Of a stretch of DNA of 32,469 nt, positions 8,862-16,329 are shown one piece after another; positions within the stretch are counted from its first letter, which is position 1; the number at the start of each line of letters is the position of its first letter. The stretch is from Clostridia bacterium (GTDB taxonomy: Bacteria > Bacillota > Clostridia > Christensenellales > Aristaeellaceae). The notes below the pieces were generated by a model. The model was not told the DNA's origin and did not search any database. It saw nothing but the letters and a program-made list of their open reading frames with translations. The stretch lies in the NCBI GenBank assembly GCA_017410455.1, contig JAFQQT010000055.1:1-32469 (forward strand), in the 5' to 3' direction. The position numbers and the translations under genes were made by a program.

Positions 8862-9568
8862 CGCTGCTGCTCCTGGCGCTGCTGATGCTGGGATGCGTCG
8901 CAGCGCAGGCCGAAACGCCCTCGCAGGGCGTGTGCCACCCGGATTACCCCGCTCCCCTGGCGCCGGAGCACGAACCCACCGGCGATGAGTACTTCACCGA
9001 CGCGGTCTTCGTGGGCGACTCGATGATGGAATATGTGGAGCTGCTGGGCGAGATCCCCACGGCCGAGTACGTCTGGCAGATCGGCATGGGGCCGGCAACG
9101 GTGGGCATCAAGCAGTTCCGCGTCCGGGGCGAAACGGAGAACTTCTCCGCGCTGGAGATGATCGCCCGCTGCGAGCCCCGCAAGATCTACATCATGCTGG
9201 GCGCCAATGGCCTGGACTGGTACCCCTCCGACACGGTGATCGCCGACTACGAGGTGATGGTGGATCAGCTCATCGCCCTCTGCCCGGAGGCGATGATCTA
9301 CGTCCTCTCCGCACCTCCCGGCTCAACCTCCATGATGGACCAGCTGGGCATCGTACCCGGGCGCTACGCGGACTTCGCCACCAAGCTGGAGGCGCTGGCC
9401 GCACGCAGGGACCTCTATTTCCTGGATCTGTACAGCATCCTGGTGGATGAGAAGGGCGCGCTGCCCAGGGTGTACGATTCCGGCGACGGCTTCCACATGA
9501 CCACCGCTGCCTATCAGCTGATGATCGACATGGTGCGCCGCCACACCGTGCCCTACCCCAACGAATGA
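8798..9568 (+). CDS. Secreted SGNH/GDSL hydrolase-like protein
   Basis: A 256-residue SGNH-fold protein with the nucleophile block VFVGDSMM (Ser75), the block III motif MLGANGLDW and the catalytic DGFH (Asp230, His233). This complete set suggests an active esterase or acyltransferase. The N-terminus is long and rich in Arg and His, followed by a hydrophobic stretch ending LMLGC (Cys33), a possible lipobox that departs from consensus. The chosen start is backed by AGGAGAGG about 7 bases upstream, although it makes the gene overlap the DHHW gene by 64 bases; no later start would keep the export signal. It acts outside the cell, probably trimming or transferring acyl groups on the same glycan as the MBOAT module. 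Confidence 0.9.
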   Translation: MRMWNRHAGLQPHHRADGRLLTLLLLALLMLGCVAAQAETPSQGVCHPDYPAPLAPEHEPTGDEYFTDAVFVGDSMMEYVELLGEIPTAEYVWQIGMGPATVGIKQFRVRGETENFSALEMIARCEPRKIYIMLGANGLDWYPSDTVIADYEVMVDQLIALCPEAMIYVLSAPPGSTSMMDQLGIVPGRYADFATKLEALAARRDLYFLDLYSILVDEKGALPRVYDSGDGFHMTTAAYQLMIDMVRRHTVPYPNE

Positions 9569-9586
9569 TAACGGAGGACAACGACG

Positions 9587-10063
9587 ATGAAACTCAGCAA
9601 GATCGCCCTGGTTCTGTGCCTGCTGATGCTGTGCATGGCGCTGACGGGCTGCGGCAGCACGCAGGCGAAGATCGACGGCATGACCTGCGCGCAGATCGCC
9701 GAAAACGTGCAGGCCGCCGCGTCCTTTGTGGCGCTGACGGACGTGAACGAGAGCTACCTGGAGAAGTACCTGTGGGTCGACGCGGAGAACCTGGAGGACT
9801 GGGTGATGCGCCGCGACGCCACCCGCGCCACGCCCGAGATGATCCTGGTGCTGAAGGTCAAGGCCGGCGTGGACGTGGCGGAGATCCGCCAGGCCGTTCA
9901 GGACTACCACGACGAGCAGACCGCGACCTACCGCGGCTATCAGCCGGCCCAGATGCCCAAGCTGGAAAGCGCCAGCGTCATGGTGCAGGGGCAGTACATC
10001 GTGCTGGTCGTGTCCCCGGACGCCGCCAGCGTCAACGCTGCGCTGGGCAGCGGCTGGAAGTGA
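9587..10063 (+). CDS. DUF4358 lipoprotein
   Basis: A 158-residue lipoprotein with a clear signal and lipobox (ALTGC, Cys22). The remainder matches DUF4358, a family of small Firmicute proteins that commonly sit next to MBOAT and DHHW genes. Typical features are the early 'ADV/ENV' helix and the VLKVKAG strand followed by an EIRQAVQDY helix. No catalytic residues are known. It starts 18 bases after the SGNH stop with GGAGG about 9 bases upstream, and is the last gene of the operon before a strong terminator. It may be an accessory or scaffold protein of the acylation complex; the exact job is not established. Confidence 0.85.
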   Translation: MKLSKIALVLCLLMLCMALTGCGSTQAKIDGMTCAQIAENVQAAASFVALTDVNESYLEKYLWVDAENLEDWVMRRDATRATPEMILVLKVKAGVDVAEIRQAVQDYHDEQTATYRGYQPAQMPKLESASVMVQGQYIVLVVSPDAASVNAALGSGWK

Positions 10064-10068
10064 TCTTC

Positions 10069-10104
10069 AAGGCCTTGAAACACCTGTGTTTCAGGGCCTT
10101 TTTT
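10069..10104 (+). terminator. Rho-independent terminator of the first acylation operon
   Basis: A 15-base stem (10069-10083 with 10086-10100, one G-U pair) with a very tight loop is followed by a T-tract through 10104. It starts 6 bases after the DUF4358 stop and should end transcription of the SDR/MBOAT operon. Confidence 0.93.
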
Positions 10105-10183
10105 GCTGCCTGCGATACCGTTTTTGCAGCATTCTTCTTCATATTCAGGCACGATTTTACAAGTTTGTGTGTTCGATATTACA

Positions 10184-10212
10184 TGTACACGCCGAAACAC
10201 CAGGGCTATAAT
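10184..10212 (+). promoter_or_regulatory. Predicted sigma-A promoter before the membrane protein/GH3 pair
   Basis: A perfect TATAAT is at 10207-10212 and TGTACA (4 of 6 matches to TTGACA) at 10184-10189, with a 17-base spacer. It lies 124 bases before the next start, in an AT-rich gap after a strong terminator, so it probably drives the two genes at 10337-14189. The long leader shows no riboswitch that I can recognise. Confidence 0.6.
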
Positions 10213-10336
10213 TGTAAAAGGTGGGTGAACAACGCATGAACTTTTCGCGTATAGATGACTGTACTTTCCTTTTGTATTGTCATCGCGTCATCCCATCGGC
10301 TGGCAATCCCATTTCACATATATTAGGAGTGATCGC

Positions 10337-11008
10337 ATGAGTGAACAAGTGCAAAGCAAACTGAACCGGATGAAGAAGACCGCCAAGACCCTCAAGACCC
10401 TGACCACCATCACCTCGCTGCTGGTGGTTGTGCTGCTGGTGCTGTATCTGCTGCTGCCTGCCGCCAACCTGTATCTGGAGGGCAGCAGCTCCAAGTACGG
10501 CCGCGCAGGCGGTTACAACTATTATGGCTGGCAGCTGACCATCATCGGCTACGGCTATCCCCCCGTTGCGGCACTGGCCATGCTGGAGAATGCGGCGCTG
10601 CTGGCTGGCGACTTCATCCCCACCAGCTACGACTTCTATCCCAACACCACGCTGATCACGGCCATCATCGTGCCCATCATTGCGATGATCGTGCTGGGCA
10701 TCGTATCCGCCTTTATGAAGAACCGTGGCAAGGCTGTGTGTGAGTGGCTCACCTCCGGCGTGCTGATCTACGCCGGCGTGACGCTGGCCAACTGTGTAAA
10801 CCACGCCATCCCCATGGCCACCAACACAGGCACCACCACCTTCAGGAACAGCTACCTGATCCCCGCGGTCAACGCCGGCACCTTCACCACCTGCATCTTC
10901 CCCATCCTGATCTGCGCAGCGCTGGTCGCCATCGCGCTGTTCAAGGCTTACCGCGGCGTGTTCCTGCTCCAGCAGCGCGCCTACGCACGCAAGAACATCC
11001 GTAACTAA
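10337..11008 (+). CDS. Polytopic membrane protein, unrecognised
   Basis: A 223-residue protein with a basic N-terminal cytoplasmic segment and about four predicted membrane spans: roughly residues 24-46, 113-134, 140-160 and 185-207. The loop after the first span is rich in Gly and Tyr (around residues 55-75). I do not recognise a family. The start at 10337 has TTAGGAG about 7 bases upstream; the frame is open further upstream but lacks a site there. It sits 40 bases before a GH3 enzyme that is itself anchored in the membrane, which suggests a partner, for example for membrane placement or stability. No transporter motif is seen. Confidence 0.8.
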   Translation: MSEQVQSKLNRMKKTAKTLKTLTTITSLLVVVLLVLYLLLPAANLYLEGSSSKYGRAGGYNYYGWQLTIIGYGYPPVAALAMLENAALLAGDFIPTSYDFYPNTTLITAIIVPIIAMIVLGIVSAFMKNRGKAVCEWLTSGVLIYAGVTLANCVNHAIPMATNTGTTTFRNSYLIPAVNAGTFTTCIFPILICAALVAIALFKAYRGVFLLQQRAYARKNIRN

Positions 11009-11048
11009 CAGGGCACATGCTCTGTAGTGAATAAAAGGAGGAATACCC

Positions 11049-14000
11049 ATGAAGAAGACCAAGATCAAGTTCATCGCGATCCTCTCCGGCATCGCGGCGT
11101 TCGTGCTGGCCTTCACCGCCATCGCCTCCAGCGTGATGACTTCCATGTCCAACGATATGGATACTCTGCTGGGCAAGGGCAAGGCTGTGAAGATCTCCAG
11201 CGCCGACCTGGATGGTCAGTACTACGACTACCAGTTCGACACTGAGGAAGAGGCCCTGAAGTACGCTCAGGCCGTCACTCAGAAGACCGCCGAAGAAGGC
11301 ATGGTCCTGCTGCGCAATGACGACAGCGCCCTGCCCCTGAAGGGCGACGCCCTGAAGGTGACCCTGCTGGGCTACTACGGCTGGCACAACAACATGTCCG
11401 GCGGCGAAGACCCCGCCACCACCTACGGCGCTGTGTCCCTGTACAAGGGCATCGAGGAGAACACCAAGATCCTGGTGAACCCCAACTCCAGCGATCAGGT
11501 GCTGGGCATGCTGGTTGAGACCGAGAGTGAGTCCTGCGGCCAGACCTGCGTGAACACCTCCTACACCGATTACGGTTCCGAGTTTGTTGCTCAGGCCCTG
11601 GATGCCTACAAGGATTCCTACGCTGAGTACAACACCGCCATCGTGACCATCAAGCGCAACTCCGGCGAAGGCAACGACCAGGTCATGAACGTTGCTTCCT
11701 CCACCGTTGCCAACCCCGACGGCACCTCCTACGTGGAGGACGAGTTCAACCGCACCGGTCTGACCCTCACCCTGCGTGAGATGGCCCTGATCGACTACGC
11801 GAACAAGAACTTCGACACCGTCGTCATCGTCATCAACGCTGCCAACACCATGGAGCTGGGCTTCCTACAGGAGTCCGACCCCAACATGAGCGTTGTTGAT
11901 GGCCGCACCATCTACACCGATCCCTACGGCTCCGGCATGACCATGGACGTCACCAACGTCAAGGCTGCCATCTGGGCCGGCTGCTGCGGCTCCCAGGGCG
12001 GCTACGCGCTGGCCAACATCCTGACCGGCGACGTGAACCCCTCCGGTCACCTGCCGGACATCTACGCCCGCACCCTGCGCAACGATCCCTCCTACGTGAA
12101 CTTCGGTTCCTTCTCCTACGAGAACAGCGCTGAGCTGGGCTCCTACGCCGACACCACCTGGTTCGTCGAGTACGAAGAGGGCATCTACATCGGCTACCGC
12201 TACCACGAGACCGCGGCCGCCGAAGCTGCCAAGGGCAACTACGAAGGCTATGACTACAACACCGAGGTCGTGTATCCCTTCGGCTACGGCCTGAGCTACA
12301 CCACCTTCAGCCGCGAGTTCGTCGGCACCCCCACCTATGACGCTGCCACCGAGACCTACACCTTCCAGGTGAAGGTCACCAACACCGGCTCCGTGGCCGG
12401 CAAGGGCGTTGCGCAGATCTACGTCAACGTGCCGTGGGAGAAGGGCCAGGTCGAGAAGGCGCACGTCGTCCTGGGCGGCTTCGCCAAGACCGAGATGCTC
12501 CAGCCCGGCAAGAGCGAGACCCTGACCATCGAGATCAAGCGCGACTACTTCGAGTCCTACGACTACCTGAAGGAAAAGGCCTACATCCTGGATGCGGGCG
12601 AGTACAAGTTCTACCTGGCCTCTGACGAGCTGGGCTCTCACAGCTGGGAAGCCATCGACAAGATGTCCGCTGCCGACCAGAAGAAGGTCGTGTGGTCCGA
12701 GAAGCTGGACAAGAAGGTCGTCTACAACACCGAGAAGCGTGCTTCCGACTCCGTGCTGGCCACCAACGCCATGGACGAGGAGCTGAACTGGAAGTTCAAG
12801 ACCTGGAACGAGAACGTCACCCCCGGCGACGGCTACATCTACGACTTCACCCGCGCCAACTTCAAGGGCTCCTTCCCCACCGCGCCTCAGGGTCAGGACC
12901 TGGTCGTGACCAATGAGTACGCCAAGAAGTACATCGCCAAGTACGTCGTGGCTGAGGACACCGAGAACGTCACCGACGAAGACGGCAACGTCATCACCTC
13001 CGTGCCTCCCATGAACGTGAACAACACCTCCTACACCCTGTCCGACATGCGCGGCGTGGATCTGGACGATCCCAAGTGGGTTGACTACATCCAGCAGTTC
13101 ACCGCCGAGTCCCTGGCCAACATGTACGGCAACGGCGGCTGGGGTATGCCTGGCGACGCTGAGAACGGCGTGCCCGCTACCTTCGACACCGACTCCCCCT
13201 ACGGCTACTACGATCACTCCGGCGTTGCTTCCAACAACAACCGCTGGTACTGCGGCGCTCCCATGCTGGCTGCTACCTTCAACGTGAAGCTGGCGGCTGA
13301 GGTTGGCGACGCCTTCGGCGAGGAAGCCAACTGCCTGCGCAATGAGGAAGCCGGCGTTGAGCGCATCAACGGTATCTATGCCTTCGGCATGAACCAGCAC
13401 CGCTCCGCTTTCGGCGGCCGTAACTACGAGTACTACTCCGAGGATCCCGTGCTGTGCGGCAAGATGGGCGCTGCTGAGGCTTCCGCCGTCGCCGCCAAGG
13501 GTCTGGTCGTCTACATGAAGCACTTCGTCCTGAACGATCAGGAAGCTCACCGTCAGGACAACGGCTACTGCTCCTTCGTCAACGAGCAGGCCTTCCGTGA
13601 GGTCTACCTGCGTGCCTGGGAGCTGTACATCAAGGAAGCCGAGTGCGAGATGAAGTACTATGATCTGGTGGACAACGAGTACGTGATGGTCACCAAGAAG
13701 ATCAGCGCTGCCAACGGCATGATGACCGCCTACAACCGTATCGGCGGCACCTACTCCGGCGCCTCCCTGTGCATCAACCGCATCCTGCGCGCTGAGTGGG
13801 ACTTCACCGGCACCATCCTGACCGACGCCGGCGGCGAGCCCCACACCTACATGACCTCTGACCTGGCCCTGCGCCGCGGTCAGCAGCTGTGCCTGGCCAA
13901 CAATGGCGAGACCGGCCTGTACGACATCACCAGCCCCGTGGCCACCACCTGGCTGCAGAAGTCCGGCACCTACCTGCTGTACAACGTTGCCAACTCCAAC

Positions 14001-14189
14001 GCCATGCAGGGCCTGGCTCCTGGCGATTCCGTCTACTACGAGACTTCCCCCTGGAAGCTCTGGCTGAACGCTGCCTGGATCATCGCCATCTCCTTCGCGG
14101 TTGTGGTCGTTGTGATCGACATCCTGGTCGCCACCAACGTCATCAAGCTCAAGGCCAAGACCAAGAAGGCTGAGGAAGATCAGTACTGA
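11049..14189 (+). CDS. Membrane-anchored, circularly permuted GH3 glycoside hydrolase
   Basis: This 1046-residue protein has GH3 domains in swapped order. The C-terminal GH3 domain (KTAEEGMVLLRN, about residues 79-90; PFGYGLSYTTF from residue 410) and a FnIII-like domain (about 430-530) come first. The TIM-barrel part, with GGRNYEYYSEDP (about 790), KHFVLNDQEAHRQ (about 824) and the predicted nucleophile Asp926 in ILTDAGG, comes last. The usual TDW is TDA here. This permutation is known in some Clostridia beta-glucosidases. A membrane span lies at each end (about residues 8-30 and 1008-1031), with a Lys-rich tail after the second, so the enzyme should form an extracellular loop tethered twice. 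Codon use is rich in GCT, CGT, GGT and GTT compared with neighbours, which suggests high expression. The sugar specificity is unknown. Confidence 0.93.
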   Translation: MKKTKIKFIAILSGIAAFVLAFTAIASSVMTSMSNDMDTLLGKGKAVKISSADLDGQYYDYQFDTEEEALKYAQAVTQKTAEEGMVLLRNDDSALPLKGDALKVTLLGYYGWHNNMSGGEDPATTYGAVSLYKGIEENTKILVNPNSSDQVLGMLVETESESCGQTCVNTSYTDYGSEFVAQALDAYKDSYAEYNTAIVTIKRNSGEGNDQVMNVASSTVANPDGTSYVEDEFNRTGLTLTLREMALIDYANKNFDTVVIVINAANTMELGFLQESDPNMSVVDGRTIYTDPYGSGMTMDVTNVKAAIWAGCCGSQGGYALANILTGDVNPSGHLPDIYARTLRNDPSYVNFGSFSYENSAELGSYADTTWFVEYEEGIYIGYRYHETAAAEAAKGNYEGYDYNTEVVYPFGYGLSYTTFSREFVGTPTYDAATETYTFQVKVTNTGSVAGKGVAQIYVNVPWEKGQVEKAHVVLGGFAKTEMLQPGKSETLTIEIKRDYFESYDYLKEKAYILDAGEYKFYLASDELGSHSWEAIDKMSAADQKKVVWSEKLDKKVVYNTEKRASDSVLATNAMDEELNWKFKTWNENVTPGDGYIYDFTRANFKGSFPTAPQGQDLVVTNEYAKKYIAKYVVAEDTENVTDEDGNVITSVPPMNVNNTSYTLSDMRGVDLDDPKWVDYIQQFTAESLANMYGNGGWGMPGDAENGVPATFDTDSPYGYYDHSGVASNNNRWYCGAPMLAATFNVKLAAEVGDAFGEEANCLRNEEAGVERINGIYAFGMNQHRSAFGGRNYEYYSEDPVLCGKMGAAEASAVAAKGLVVYMKHFVLNDQEAHRQDNGYCSFVNEQAFREVYLRAWELYIKEAECEMKYYDLVDNEYVMVTKKISAANGMMTAYNRIGGTYSGASLCINRILRAEWDFTGTILTDAGGEPHTYMTSDLALRRGQQLCLANNGETGLYDITSPVATTWLQKSGTYLLYNVANSNAMQGLAPGDSVYYETSPWKLWLNAAWIIAISFAVVVVVIDILVATNVIKLKAKTKKAEEDQY

Positions 14190-14208
14190 TAACCCTGAGG
14201 TAATATCC

Positions 14209-14238
14209 GGAAAGGCTGTCCGCAAGGGCAGTCTTTCC
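14209..14238 (+). other. Stable RNA hairpin with GCAA tetraloop after the GH3 gene
   Basis: A 13-base stem (14209-14221 with 14226-14238, two G-U pairs) is closed by a GCAA tetraloop, a GNRA type. It lies 19 bases after the GH3 stop and 35 before the next start. There is no T-tract, so it may stabilise or process the mRNA, or terminate weakly. Confidence 0.6.
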
Positions 14239-14273
14239 CACTATTGAGATGAAGCACGAAGGAGGGGAGGCCG

Positions 14274-16058
14274 TTGAAGGAACGCATCAGAATCATTCTG
14301 ATCGCGCTGCTTTGCGCGGCGTCACTCCCCGCCTTCGTGCTTTCAATGTATGCCGCAAGGCATGAGGAAGCCTGGAACCCCTCCCCTGTTCAGGTCTGCC
14401 TGGAACAGGGCGAGGGTTTTGTGGCCAGGGCCTATATCCAGCAGGTCGAATCGGCGGGCGAGGCCGTCTTCCAGCTCCGGCTGCAGGAGAACTACGAGAT
14501 CGTCGCCTGCTCCTACCCGGACTATGCCATCACCGCCTCCCCGGATGGATTCACGCTGCTGACGCTCAGGAACGTCCGCTATCCCCAGCGGATCACCGTG
14601 CGCTGCCAGATCCCGACCTCCGTGATCAGCTACGACCCCAACGGCGGGAGCTTTGCGGCCAGCGGCAGCGCCGAGCCCCTGCGCGTCGCCTACGGCCCGT
14701 CGGTACACCTGCGGGTCAACACCGTCAGCGGCGCGGAGAGGATCATCCGGGACGACTATGTGCTCACGGGCTGGAACACCGCCCCCGACGGCAGCGGGCA
14801 GCACATCGGCCTGGGGAGCCGCGTCACGGCGGAAAAGAACCAGGAGATGACGCTCTACGCCGAATGGGCCCGGGAGACCCCGCTGGACCACTTCACCTGG
14901 GCCGAAACGGCGGATGGCGTTGCCCTCACCGCGTACCTGGGCGCGGGCGGCGCGTCCCTCGTGCTGCCCGATGACATCGGCGGCAGGCCAGTCACCGAAA
15001 TCAGCGCCGGGTTCGCCAGCGATATCACCCTGGAGCAGCTGGTGATCCCCGATACGGTGCTGCGCATCGCTGAAGGCGCATTCCGTGATTGCGCCATCGG
15101 GCACATCTTCTTCTCCGATACCCTGCAGCAGGTGTCGGACGCAGCCTTCCCGGGCAGCCGTCCCCGGTACTGGCACATCAACGCGGTCATTGCCCCGCGC
15201 TATCAGAGCATCAGCGACATTGCGACCTTCGCGGACAAGATGGATCTGCTGCTCCTCCACCAGGACGAAAGGAAGCTGTTGCTCTTTTCTGGCTGCAGCA
15301 TGAGCTTCGGCATGGATTCGCAGCTCCTGGCCGACGCCTGCCCGGATTACACGGTGCTGAATCTGGGCGCGGTGGGCGGCACGAACGCCCAGTTCCAGTT
15401 CGAGTGCATCCTGCCTTACATCCGCAGCGGGGACGTGCTCATCCACGCCCCCGAGCAGGCCAGCCCCTACCAGCTGATGAGCAAGATCAGCTGCGGCAAC
15501 CGCATCTTCATCGCCGTGGAGGGGAATTTCGATCTGCTGGCTCAGGTGGACATGACCACCCTGGGCGAGGGTGCCTTCGATTGCTTCTACGCCTTCAACA
15601 ACAAGCGCATGGCGATGGAGCCCTGCACCTACGAAGACCAGATGATCCCGCTGAATGCGTACGGCGATAATGCCGAGGTACGCGCAGGCGCCAACAAGAC
15701 CCGCTTCGATGAGGAATACGGCCTGCTGACGGAGCTGATCACCGCAGACGGGCTGGACCGCCTGGCCGGTTACTACGACCGCATCCGGGCGGCCGGGGGC
15801 GAGGTCTACCTGTCCTACGCGCCGATCAACTCCCTGTGCTGCGGGGATGCGGGACAGATCGCGGACTTCGCCGCCCGCTGGGAGCAGGGCATGCAGGCCC
15901 GGGGGTACGAAACCATCTCGGACCTGAATGACTACGTCATGGACGCGAAGTATTTCTACGATGCGGATTACCACCTGACCAGCTCCGGCGCAGAGATCCG
16001 CGCCCGGATGCTCACCCGGGACCTTCTCAGGAAGCTGCCCGGGGCCAGCGCAGAATAA
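14274..16058 (+). CDS. InlB-repeat / LRR / SGNH-like fusion surface protein
   Basis: The 594-residue protein begins with a signal-anchor (about residues 5-27). An InlB B-repeat (Listeria/Bacteroides repeat) follows at about 117-198, from VISYDPNGG to TLYAEW. A short BspA-type leucine-rich stretch (about 205-305, including LPDDIGGRPVTEISAGFASD) comes next, then an SGNH-like domain from about 330. That domain has FSGCSMSFG (Ser342; the Asp of GDS is Cys) and a C-terminal FYDADYHLTSSGA with Asp563 and His567. It is therefore a probable surface esterase/acyltransferase with binding modules in front. The start is TTG at 14274, supported by GGAGGGG about 6 bases upstream. It is a paralog of the protein at 17800-19236, which carries LRR on the other side of the SGNH domain, and it precedes an MBOAT gene. 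Confidence 0.85.
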   Translation: MKERIRIILIALLCAASLPAFVLSMYAARHEEAWNPSPVQVCLEQGEGFVARAYIQQVESAGEAVFQLRLQENYEIVACSYPDYAITASPDGFTLLTLRNVRYPQRITVRCQIPTSVISYDPNGGSFAASGSAEPLRVAYGPSVHLRVNTVSGAERIIRDDYVLTGWNTAPDGSGQHIGLGSRVTAEKNQEMTLYAEWARETPLDHFTWAETADGVALTAYLGAGGASLVLPDDIGGRPVTEISAGFASDITLEQLVIPDTVLRIAEGAFRDCAIGHIFFSDTLQQVSDAAFPGSRPRYWHINAVIAPRYQSISDIATFADKMDLLLLHQDERKLLLFSGCSMSFGMDSQLLADACPDYTVLNLGAVGGTNAQFQFECILPYIRSGDVLIHAPEQASPYQLMSKISCGNRIFIAVEGNFDLLAQVDMTTLGEGAFDCFYAFNNKRMAMEPCTYEDQMIPLNAYGDNAEVRAGANKTRFDEEYGLLTELITADGLDRLAGYYDRIRAAGGEVYLSYAPINSLCCGDAGQIADFAARWEQGMQARGYETISDLNDYVMDAKYFYDADYHLTSSGAEIRARMLTRDLLRKLPGASAE

Positions 16059-16095
16059 GCCGGCAGACACACGCCCGACAGGAGGGAACATCGGC

Positions 16096-16329
16096 ATGGC
16101 GGACAGCGTGATCCTCAACACCCCGGTGCTGCTGCTGCTCTTTGCAGCGGCGCTGTTCCTGTGCGTGTTTGACAGGCTGCGCAAGGCCACAAGGGGCTGG
16201 TTCTCCGTGGTCGCCGCCATCCTGGCGGTGGCTGGCGCCGCCTGGGCGCTGATCCTGGGCGCAGGGACAGGGGAAGTGCTGACGGTGCTGCTGCTGTTCC
16301 TGTGCCTGAATCTGGAGGGTTGGAAATGA
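16096..16329 (+). CDS. Small two-span membrane protein coupled to MBOAT
   Basis: A 77-residue protein with two likely membrane spans (about residues 8-24 and 37-72, the second perhaps two short helices) and a short basic loop between them. A GGAGGG site lies about 8 bases upstream. Its stop overlaps the next MBOAT start in an ATGA arrangement, so the two are translationally coupled. Small membrane proteins coupled to MBOAT acyltransferases are known in the dlt operon (DltX), but this one does not obviously match DltX. A role as accessory subunit of the acyltransferase is inference. Confidence 0.75.
   Translation: MADSVILNTPVLLLLFAAALFLCVFDRLRKATRGWFSVVAAILAVAGAAWALILGAGTGEVLTVLLLFLCLNLEGWK

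Noticed and set aside
16302-16325. GTG start for the second MBOAT
   Set aside because: The ATG at 16326 has a well-spaced GGAGG and gives the usual NFNSL family N-terminus.
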